A stretch of 64,000 nucleotides of DNA from Sipunculus nudus (Eukaryota; Annelida; Sipuncula; Golfingiida; Sipunculidae), in assembly GCA_026874595.1 (NCBI GenBank), contig CM049317.1:50616401-50680400 (forward strand). Reading direction: 5' to 3'. Position 1 is the stretch's first letter; the number at the start of each line of letters is the position of its first letter. A program made the translations under genes and the position numbers. The notes beneath the pieces are model-generated. The model was not told where the DNA came from. It was given only the letters and a program-made list of their open reading frames with translations, and searched no databases. Of the stretch, positions 13,701 through 25,905 are shown one piece after another.

Positions 13701-16700
13701 TTGTTGCTATGGGAGATTCATCCTGCACACACTGTGAGTTATTTGTCCGGGTTCTGTGCCTGTTGAGTCTTCATCAACCCAATTTTTTTTTGTATCCACA
13801 TCTGTTATCTGCAAGTAAGCTGCAGCATCCTTCCAAAAACAAAAACAGGTTAAGGTACTGCTGAGTCAGACAGCCACATTGCCAACGATACAGCCAGTCA
13901 GCAAAAGGCAACACTTCAGTTTAACTGCATATCATGTCAACAGCCAAGGACACTGAACAACAACAATCTGGTTAAATCAGTTACACAATTTTTACAGAGA
14001 TCACAAATTAAATAGCAGCTGTACGCCCAAGAAAACTCATCTCTGTAACTTGTTAAACAGACATTGTTTGTGGTGAAACTCCATGAATATTGCACTGGAT
14101 GGCAGCAGTTGCTATGGTAACCAGTGACCTCATAAGCTTCTTCCAGAGGAAAGCTGATGGCTTCTAGCACATCCTTACACACCGTTCATGCCAGGTATCA
14201 GCGATCATGTTAAGAACTCGTTAAGGCTGGATATAAACCCACTGACTGCCCCTGGAAGCCTCTCACATTTGGGTTAACTACAGATCCCTTGCATTGATGA
14301 TGATTCTTTCAGATCATCAAGTTTCCGATGACCTTACGGATTCAATGAGCAACAGGTGAAAGGACATACTTGATGGCTTTTGAACCATAATATCTGTCTG
14401 TTCAAGCAAAGTCATGAATTTAATTACCTACCCAGGAATTTTATCATCCATCTGCAGCTGTACAAAAAATATAGTAGTAAAACACAAACATGTTTACAGA
14501 CCATAAATGTACCACAGCTTTTGTAACAAAGGGCGTTAGCCTGACACTGTACTCAATGTTACAAGTAAATTTTATTTCTACAAGCCAAAACATTTTGAAA
14601 CATATTTTAATCCCTGTAGGTTCATTAAAGGATTCAAGCATGATTTTCTTATTTAAAACCAATGATTTCATTATAAAACAATATTTTTTTGTCTTGAGAA
14701 ATTTTCTTTCACAAAATTTCAAAGTTTCAAGAGTACAAAATTAAGAAATCAGATGTTAAAATAAAACCAGTTAAACAATGATGAGTCATAATGCTTATCA
14801 GTGAAGTGTTTCAAGAACAAACTCAGAAAATTGTAAAATGGTAGAAATATTTTCTGAGCAAAGCCTTAATCTTTAAAGACCATACAGTTTAATACAACTT
14901 ACAGATGGATGAAACTTTCATTTTTATTTTAAATTCAATGCAAATTTGATGTTCTATATGAGTCAACTGTTGTACCTGTGGGAAAAAGCTAGGCTCAGTG
15001 TACCATAGACCTGTCACTTTACAGTAAAATCTGGTAATCTGAAACAACAGAAGCCCTACTACAGTTTTTACCAGTATGGGTGCCAGTGTGTGTCATTTGT
15101 TACATGTAAAATGTGCATAGACCCGCATACAACAAGTACTGCTCGGCTGTGCACGTAATCTAATGCTGTTATGGCTATTAAGTTAGCATGAACCTACATA
15201 AAATGACTGGATACATATCATACTTAGGACTGTTACTATTTTTAATTCTCCAGCTCAGCAACTGACTAGCTCATATTTGCTCTGAAAGCAAAATTATGTT
15301 TTTACAAGAGTTGGTCTGTTCACCAGTCTATTTAACTATTACCAATATCACAGAAGCCACGGAAGAAAGATTACTGTTCCAGGTTAAAAATAATGTGTAC
15401 TTTGTGGGGTCTAATACGAATTTGAAACAACTTTTGGACTGATTTAGATATAGGGGTTTTTGACAATAATTGTCCAATAAAACATCAGAGCACATGAAAT
15501 CACCAGCATCTGCAACACCTACGCAAACATGTGTGCAAAACACGTATGCAATTCATCTCCCCTGTAAACTACCCAGAAAAACTGAGAACTGCTAGACAAC
15601 CAGTTCATGCAACTTCAACAAATATAAAGTCTTTCATGCAGTAAATGCATATGTTGTACATGTAACATCTTGGCAAGAGTTCTGGTCATGTTGGGACACA
15701 GGTGGGCAGCAAAACAAACCTGGGAGGTGTGGCAGAATCGGGTGATTTGATTGGCTGGCCATTCTGGTAAACATGGGTGCCTTTGCTGGAAGTGTTCCAA
15801 TTGGCCAAAACCAGGGCATCTCAATCTGGCGTTGTGGAACAAGGTCAACTATCCTTGACCTTTACCCCTGAGTGAGCAGCCTGACTTTTAAGGATATTAT
15901 TAGCAATTTCTCAATGCTTCTCTCATAACTTTACAAGTACAGGAAGCGAGACAGCTATAGTGGCTATAAATATTGCTAACATTACTTGGAATATTTCTAA
16001 CAATATAATATTGTAGGTCTCCTCTCAATTCATATGGATCCCCAACCTGCCACACAATTTCCCCATACTGAATTTTATTACAGGAACAGATTTTCAATGC
16101 TCATATAAAGACACGAAATATATACAATTCAGTGTTTCCTAAACAAAACAAATGTGAAGATAAGCTTCATGGCTGATTATTGTTATACAGAAAATTCTAA
16201 ACATTATTGCTGAATAACTGTTTTATTGCTATTGATAAAGGCAGACAAAGTACAAAGAAGATAAATAATGAGGAAGGCAAAAGACCTGTCAGACAGTTTG
16301 GCCTCATTTACCAAAAAAAAAACCCTCCGCACCGATGTCTACCTGCCTTCATGTTTAAGCTGGCATTTGATATATATGTATGCGGTACATATGTCTATGC
16401 AGTAACCAGTTTGAAAACGGACACATGTGAATCAATAAATACATATGGGTATGCGACGTACGCAGCAAAATCCAGCCCATACTAACACAGGACACAAAGG
16501 GTCCAGAGATGGACTAGGGTGACACATATTTATCATGTTACTGCACATGGAACTGATCTATTTCTGATTTATTCAAATCAAGTTAATTTTTTTCGTATTG
16601 TTAAAAAAACAGCTAAAATAAAGTAAAATTCATCCTGAAACCCCTTACAAAGAAAGTCAAAGACTGAAGTTGTTTGCAATTAAAAATGTCAATCTTTTGA

Positions 16701-19700
16701 ACATTGTGTCCAGGCTACAGATACAGATTCTGTGATTAGAACTTCCAAGCAAATTATATGAATAAAGTTAATATTATAATCATATGAACAAATATTTTTA
16801 AGGTGGCTACATTTAACTGATTAAAATTAACAAAGTAATTATAAGGACTGAACATTTTCATAGGAACATAAAAATCAATTTTTATTAAACATAACCATCC
16901 AGAAATGGTGGTTTATTTTTGCTGTAAGTGTAACATAAACAGAGGATGCTGTATTTTTCTATATGACAGTGGCATCTATACAGACTATAAAAAGACTATA
17001 CATGTACACTATCTGATTAAGGATATAGCTCATATGATCGATCATCAGCCCATTACTCCCTCTGGGCCCAAGCTTCCAGGGCCTGTCAAATTATTATATA
17101 CATCCTCATCCCACAATGATTGATGGCAACATTCCTGTGCATTACACAGGTAAGTTCCTACCATAAATGTACAGACCTGATGAGTCAGATATCAAACTAT
17201 TTGTCAGTATGTTCTTTTAGAAGTATTTTTCAGTCTTGTTTCTTTAACTTTATGAAGCTGATCTGGAAAATGACAACTTTGGTTAAACATTCAGTGATTT
17301 GAAAAATGACAAGAAACATTTTATTGGGCAGTATACTATAGATAGCACATTCACATATCACAACAGTGAACAACTTTGTATTCCTACTACCAGTTTGTAT
17401 CTTGTATGATCATGGTGGTAACTTTAAAATGAAATCATTATGACATTAAAATATGGTGAAAGATATCATATTCACAGCATATTTTATATCAGATCAGGGT
17501 TTCTATTAATCTAGTCCAGAACTGGACTGTTCCAGATCCTATGTATAATCTGATAGTCTATGGTGACCTGGCAACATAGACTATCAGATTATAAACAGGC
17601 CCCAAACAGTCCAGTTCTGGACTACCATCAACCCTGTGGTACTAAAATATCAGTTGAGAGTTGTCACAATTATTAATAAAATATCTCACTCTATACCATA
17701 ATTACATCCAGTTAAAATCTGATCTCAACATAACCATGGCGTCTACGTTAATCATGAGTGACTGTTTATCTCCTCTAGTGTCAGCAAAGCAAGCAGAATT
17801 AAAGGGATTCAATCTAAGCACCTTAGGAGTACTTACCACATTTAACATACCTTCCTGCTTAATTACATCCGCTTTTTACCACACCTGGTGTACATTGTGC
17901 ACATCTTTATTTAACCATGGTGCTTAGACCACAAATAAATGGAGAAAACAAACACATTCTTGCTCCGGTTATTCTGCACACTATATGACATTTAGCACTA
18001 TATGACATTTAGTTTATCGTTGGAGGTGGTAACAAATTTCAGTATCAAATAGGTCAGAGATCGCCACCACAGACCAGTGTTACCTGTCTTTTCTTCCACA
18101 GTTTGTGTTTTTGTAAATTTTCATAGCATGTATCTTATAGTCTTTGCAGTAAACTGACATTGTAAAAAAATGCTCTGTTGTGAATTAAAAATACTGATTG
18201 ATATCAGCTCAAGAGATCAAAATATTCTATGAACAAGACTAAGTGCTTACACCTAATTGTAAACCACATATTTGATTAAATTCTTTGTTATTACATTTCC
18301 TTTATGTTATATTAAACTTTGAAATAAAGAACACAAGTTTTATTCAAATAGCTCTGCCATAATTTAATGCAACTGAACAGACAAAAATGATTCGTCTGTG
18401 CACAGATTTAATCTGACACTCATTTCACACCAGTAACTGGTAAATTCATAATTAATATCCAATCTGACAGGTGGTGACGGTGAGCAACAGGCATTTATAA
18501 AACAGAAGTGTTTATTTCTGCTCAATCTTCTCACCCTTACAATATCATAATTTCTATTAGAAGAGTTTAAGTTTTTATATATATTAATAATATATACAAA
18601 TAGTCTGCAGTCTTATATATGTGACAAAAACAAATTAGACTGTATTAAATCAATAAGCAATAAAAAACCAGATATGAACATGTAGGTCTACTATGAGCCT
18701 TAATGTACATGTTATATCTAATATTGTATCGCTGGAGTGACATGATGCGTTTTATTAATCCTAAATGAACAATCAGTTACTGCAGTGAGCTTATGAGGTC
18801 ACCGTGACAGATTAACAGCTTACAAGCAGCCTGGTGACACAGTGTCACATGATTTCTGTCTGTTATAACAGTTACTCAGTTCAAATAACAGTATACAGGA
18901 CAATGAGCATGCAGTGAACTGGCCTCATATTCGGCTGAGATTACAGCCTTTATCTGCTTGTTGCTCTGATATATGGACAGCTAGCTATCAGGGTTGGCCA
19001 AAAGCTGGCTTTTACTCACATTGTATGGGCTGATGGCTATAGCCAGCTAAAGCCGGCTAATACTGGCTGTTACTGGTCAATACCAGTTAATGTGCTAGTC
19101 ATCTGACAAATCATTCATACAATATTCTTTATTACTCAGGCTTTTAAGAAGCTGCAGTGGTATAATGCTCATATGACAAACCATTCATAATGTACACTTT
19201 TTTAAAAGGGCTTCAAAGTCAAGCCTGAAATATAATTTAACCAACACAAAGCCTAATATAATGACTAGTGCAGTGAACCATGTGGTTACTAGATGGAGAG
19301 GAGCAAATGAGACAGTTATGTGAGCAAACTTTATTTGTCTCCATATGATCTTGAGCACAACACTGGATCCACTGTATGGCTCCCTGATAATCATTGTTCA
19401 TTTTACAATACTGACTTTAATCATTAAAGGATCTTTAGTTGTTAACCCAGAAGCTATGGGGAAGGAGATTAATCAAGTGAGCAAATTCAGGGTTTTGAGT
19501 CAATGCCTTGACTTAAAATCCATGCTAGCTTATTATTGCTGTTTGTGTGATCTTAACTTTTGATTATCGTAGACTTTCCAGTACTACTAAGCTTTGATGT
19601 TGGGACTTGGTGTGGGATGTGAACCATGAAATTTAGCAATAGGCTAAGTTGATGGCACAGATACGTTCTTATGAGACTAGCTGTACATTGATTGTTTATG

Positions 19701-20552
19701 AGAAATCACTGTGTCTAAATGGAGGTGAGCCATGATTGAAATGTGCATTTGAATGTCATCGCTATTAAAAATATTAAATATAAAAATACAGACAATGCCA
19801 CCATATAGGATACATTGAGTTTCATACCCATGCCATCTTGTTTGACTTGGTTCTCACAGCTCACGTTCCTTGAATTTGCACTAATAGATTTGATCAAGTG
19901 TTCAATTATTCGCAGTGAGTACAATATATATGCTGTAAATTTGCAATTGTAATGTATTTTATTATTTACTCTTGCGCCTGTACCTTTGGACATTTACTTT
20001 TTAAGTGGTTGAACTACAGAAAGTTATTATTATTCACTCACAAACACTGAAAATACAATAAAATGGACCCATTCCATACCGAATGCTGCCCAGGCAGGTA
20101 CAAGAGTCCACACAGTCAATACATAAAACAGTACAAGTATCTTGACTAACCAATACTTAACTTCTGATTACAATCATGAAAATAGATCTAGCTCAATTGA
20201 AAACACTTCATATTGACAGGACTAAATACAATATTTCTATATTACTTCCATTAAATATTCATGCTGAAACAGGACCATGAGACATCTCTGAAAAACTGTA
20301 AAATCTCATCTTCACATATTTGAGAGTTTAATAATTTAAGAAATACTTCTCTCTATACTGCACTGAGTTAAGTTCTGTTTGCCTCGGGTCAGTGGTCATT
20401 GGATCAGCTCATGCACTTAAAAGTTGACAGGTCACACACAAGGACTGACCTCAGGCTGTACCCACTTTGACCAGACACACTGACAATATGGGTCACAACA
20501 ACAAATCTATAATACCCCATATGGAGAAAGGAGATTACTGGTGGTACACAAA

Positions 20553-20598
<46 letters not shown>

Positions 20599-23500
20599 CA
20601 TGCTTGAGAGTGCATGAAGTACAACATGCTTTATCATATAAAATTTCTTTGTGAGGACTCGGAAGGAATGTGATGCCCTTTCAATACCTGACAGACTGTT
20701 ATATGCATTGCTTAAACATGTACAAATATGAATATGCTTGAGTGAATGTTAAGTATATAACCTGTATTTAGTGTTATTTAAAATTTCTGTATGAAGACAT
20801 GAGGGTATAAATGTGAAGGTATAAAATTTCTATTCGAAGATGATCTGATTTGGTTAAGAACGTGTTATGCTTGTCCTATTCCCCCCCCCCCCCCCCCCCC
20901 CCCCCAGGGCAAGTTGGGCTGAATGCCTATGCTGCATGTACAGTACATAAAATGACTATGTGCACAAATTAGATTATGATGCACACATCATTATGCACTA
21001 GCTGAACTTAAAAATGGCACATATTTGTGTAGCACAGGGCTGGGTGTGTTTGAGTTTGTTTTCTTATCAATATGACATCAGACTTCACCTCACTAATGCA
21101 AATTTGCCTCAAATAAAGTCACACATAGAAACAACAGGACACAAATATTGATCATAGCAACTATGAACTTGGTTTACAAATTTGATTAAACTGAGCCCTT
21201 TTCAGGCTTTCATCTTAACTGCCTCCACAAGGAGGCTTTGTTAACATTCCCATTTGTGAATGTGTTTGTTCACAACAAAACTCACACAGAACTCATTTTT
21301 CATGAACAAATTCACATGAAATTTTCAGGTCATTTTGGGATGGGACCAAAGAAGAATCAATTAGATTTTTTGTGTGGATTCAGCACAAGATCTGGATTCA
21401 TGCAATGGTGGAGGCTTGCATTTATTAGAATGCAGATTTCTAGTAAAATATAGATTTGCAAAATCCTGTAGGAAACCAGGCCTCTTTAAACAGCATTTTA
21501 ACCTTATCTCTGATTAAAATTTAAATTAATTAGTCTTTTTTATACCGAGCATTTCAAAAATATAAATATGGCAAATACCAGTTGACTGCCTGCTTATACA
21601 CTGATTGGTCGATCATCAGGGCTTTACTCAGGATTACTCATAATTATATGACTATACTATAAGGGTTACACACAGTTCATCTTGGACATACAGTTCATGG
21701 CCAGGTCAGAACGAAACACATTAAAGCACCAGCATTATCCATCATAAAAGTCACAATTAGTTGTGCAATATATCCATGGCACAGGCGAGTATCAACAAGC
21801 AAGGAAGAAAACATAACCTCCAGTCACCATTAATGGCAGAAGTAACATGGCAGTTATGCCTTTATAAAAAATTCCATCATATGATAATGCAGGTCATGCA
21901 TAACTGTAGAATGAGGGTCAACTTTTAGGTAGAAAGCATCCAAGATAGAAAACAGTGTGACTTTAAGTCAAGTACAGTGTATTTTTAACAAATACATATG
22001 CATCTAACCAGAGGCAATACAACCACCATATGATATAAAACTTCTGGAACATCACCTGACTACCAGTTACACCCACACAGTCATTACTCATAAATGATTA
22101 TATTGCCGTTTAGATTTTTTGTTTCTCCTGATGCTGTGTTGTATGTGGTTAAGTTGAATCCACAAGAACTCTGTTTCAGTTTACTTGTTTATTATAATTA
22201 CTTGTATCTGATGAAGTCCAGACACTGACTGCCTGGTTTAGTAACCAGTACACATATATATACATGTTCAAGATTCTTAATTGGCATAAATACTTCTACA
22301 GAAGATCATATAAAGCACATATTACATAACACATACACAAATACATGATTCTTGGTAGACATCTCAATTCTTTACTTGTCAAAGCCAAATGGTGAATAAA
22401 CCTTGAGAGTTTAGACACATACTTATTAACTCGTATGTAGTCTTGTGCACTGGACTATGAAACAATGGCATTCCAAATTATAAACCTTAAATATAATAAT
22501 AACATTTAATCTGTGAAACACCTGGATTGTGAAACCAGGTACAATAATTCAAGTAACATCAGTGAAAAAAGTGGAATAACTGAAGGACTAATCTGAAGCT
22601 TTTACAATCTTGTTCCTAAAGCTTTATTTAGGTATTTTATATGCTGATTACAATTACATAGCACAAGCTTAACATAGTCCACCCACTGAATCAAATTTAA
22701 ATATAACCCAACCACCTGCCACAAAACAAATTAAGGCAAGGTAGATAAAAATGCTCCATGTATCTTAGAGATAGGGCAACACTTTATCGCAATAAACATA
22801 CAGATGTGTGCACCTTGCAAGCACCTTGCTATGGAAGCTGCAACTATAACGAGACCTAGCATTGCACACTGACATTTCAAAACGAGAGGCCCAGAAAACA
22901 TCCACAGCAGCTGTTACCATGGCAACACAACTTCAGCAGTTCATGCTGACATTTCAAAAGAGACACAGAAAACATCTGTGACCATCAACAAAAATGCATT
23001 GTTTCCTCTCAACAGGTTTTGTTTTCACTCGGAAAGATCACGGACATTTTTCACTGTATGTTCAGTGACTGAGCACTGCCTTTGCAACCTGACACAGATG
23101 GGGGAAACAAGAAATAACTTACCAGCTCCGCACCACTTCTACTGAAGGCATCGTTAACAACTGTTCCGGCAGCAGGTTAATCTCCTTCATGATATTTGCC
23201 AACCTCACCGGAAGCTCTTTCCGTAGAAACAGAAAAGACGTACGCTCACTCGCTTCCTTTCCACCTGACAAACAAGATAAAAATCAATGAATAAAACAGA
23301 TAATTATCACAGGTGCACTATTTGTAATTTATGAGTGAAATAATTTTGAGTCACTTGATATTCATTAAATAACTTTGGAAAAAACTCCATATATAAAATA
23401 TGATAAAAATCAGAGTAACTTTCATGAGTTTGTGTAATAAGCCACCTATTTTTAATTAAAACCATGCGAAATATTGATGAATGTCACAGGACGTTTTATG

Positions 23501-25856
23501 GACACAGATATTTTACGGATATTTATGCCCTATAGACATGCCAGATTGCTTTCATTTAACAGTTGCTTTGTCGAGCAATTTTTTATCTCAACACCAGGGC
23601 CGACACAAAGCCAAATATCTGACAGACCAGAGTGGAGTGTTGCAAGATTAAAACCTAGAGCTGGATGCACAATGCAATACCATGCTCATTGGTCTAATAA
23701 CAATTCCTTGCATGTGCTGGCCCTGGTGGTGAAACCCAGAGATTCTCATAATACAAAGCAGCAGTTAAAAGGAAGGAAATATAGAACGACTGCATTGTAG
23801 AACTGCTCTGTGAGGAGTGTAAAATTAACATTAACTGTCAGAACTGCATGGCTATAAGGAAGCTGTGTCAAACATGTGGAAAGTTAATTTAGATTACAAA
23901 CTCGTTTAATGAACACTACTTATGGTGAAAAATTTGATTTCCTGAAGCTATCATCTATTTCAAGAGAAGTGCTCAGACTAAAATGTTCAATTAAATTTTA
24001 ATATCTCCTCATTCTCCTGAGACAAGGCAGAAGGTAATATCTGGCAGTTACTGATAACTGGGATTTTCCTGCAATAATCATATCATTAATATCCCTATAT
24101 CATGATGCATTCATGTCAAATGCTTTAATTGGTACACAAACATGTCTCATTAGGATTCATAACTTCAGATAATTAGTATCACCAGGGTCTTTCAGTGTTC
24201 AGGAAAGTGCTCAGTTTTTTTTTCAAGGGTACCATTTATTTATTTGAATTGCAAGAAATTTAAAAAAAGAAGTAATTATTATAATATTAAATATATGGGA
24301 GATTTGGTATAATCAAAATGAAAGTGTTTGACAAATGGACAATCTGACAGAAATAATCCTGGGGGTTTACTGGCTTATAGATAAATTGGCAAAAATGACG
24401 AAATGTACAATCAAATAAAGCATTCCAAGTTCACTACTCTACTTACATATTATAAAAGAATATATCTCCAAATTCAGCAAAACTAAAATTTAACGGCTCA
24501 TAAAAAAGTAAAGAATTAAACCCTTTATGAATTATCATATATGATTCAACTTACTACTGAACGGAAGCCAAGGTAGTATCTGGGACTACTTTGCACACAG
24601 AAAGCTTCCGGAAGCAAATATACAAGTTAAAGCTTGCCAAAAAAAATAAATAACTTGGTTACAAAAGCATGTACATTCACAATGACAGCCTTGGGCGCCT
24701 TAAACCTTGTGAATCCTGGTATGCTAAACCAAATGGAGTTACCTCATAAAAGCAGACAATACCTTTAAAATACATGATCAAGATAAAAAAATATATATGA
24801 AAGGGCTGATGGAATCATGTGAATTTAGTTAGTGAGATACACTACAATATAATAATAAGTGACGATTGGTGGAACCAAAACTCCATATATTTTTTTTTAA
24901 ATTACGTACTGACATCACTAAGATCATTTATTAGCTACACATATATTTTCAGAGGGACTTTTGCCCTCATTTGAAGTCGGTCAATATGTTAAGCTGTTAT
25001 CTACATGCATGATGGTAATGTGATGAAAAACCAAAAGAATGTCAAATTTGTAATAATTTGCTCCACACAAATTTGTAAATAAAACCAACTTATCAGCCAA
25101 AGTGACTGGTAAATTGGTTAAAGGGATATAATTGGGAGCAATACTATGTCTATTCATTCACACTATCAGTCCAGTTTTGCTTTATACAAAAGTTTTCCGG
25201 CAAAACCAACCCAGCACACATTCTCACTACCTCGCATACACCTGTTTAACACCTTGTTATGGATATGTGTGTTGTTAAACATAGTCCATGTGTTTGTTTA
25301 CCGTGACCGGGGTTCTGATCTTGAGCTGCAACACGCGGTTTTTCTGCCAGTGGGAATATGTACTACATTTTTTTACATTGATTTATAAGTGATTGGGCCC
25401 ATTCAGCAAAACATACACATAACTGAACCAGCTTATTATAACCTTTAGTAAAAGCAGGTTTCTGTTTTGCAATATACTGGTGTTTTTACATGTATATGTC
25501 AGCCAACATAGAAGAATCTGGTGCATAACCGAAAATATTAAACAAATGGTCTGATATCCATCCACCAGTGTTATATGTAGTTGAAAAACATGTATCAGAC
25601 CAAGATTGTGATCCAAGATATAAACTTACTTCTTGGAATCCCACCGGAGGCTACAAGGAAGATTTACATTATCACCTGTATCTTTAAAAAGTTGACAAAC
25701 CAAACTGAGGATTAAGGTTTTATACATGTTTACTCCTATCTAATTCTATCCAGTTTAAACACACATACTATACACATGTATAAAAATTTATTTCTGCAAA
25801 AGGTGGTCATTTTAATAAATTTAACCACATATCAAAATTACAAACACATGTGTGTA

Positions 25857-25905
<49 letters not shown>

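Larger units (their letters stand above)
11488..23122 (-). other. PDK intron 2
   Basis: 11.6 kb, the largest intron. Holds hairpin and MITE-like elements near 11.6-12.6 kb, an R2 copy near 15.7 kb, a foldback at 17.5 kb, a (TA)n tract, a C25 run and an R1 copy at 21.2 kb. The remaining DNA shows nothing recognisable. Confidence 0.65.

Noticed and set aside
18973-19230. Another hAT-like start (CAGGGTTGGCC) followed by AGCTGGCT repeats
   Set aside because: No matching right terminus or 8-bp duplication could be found.
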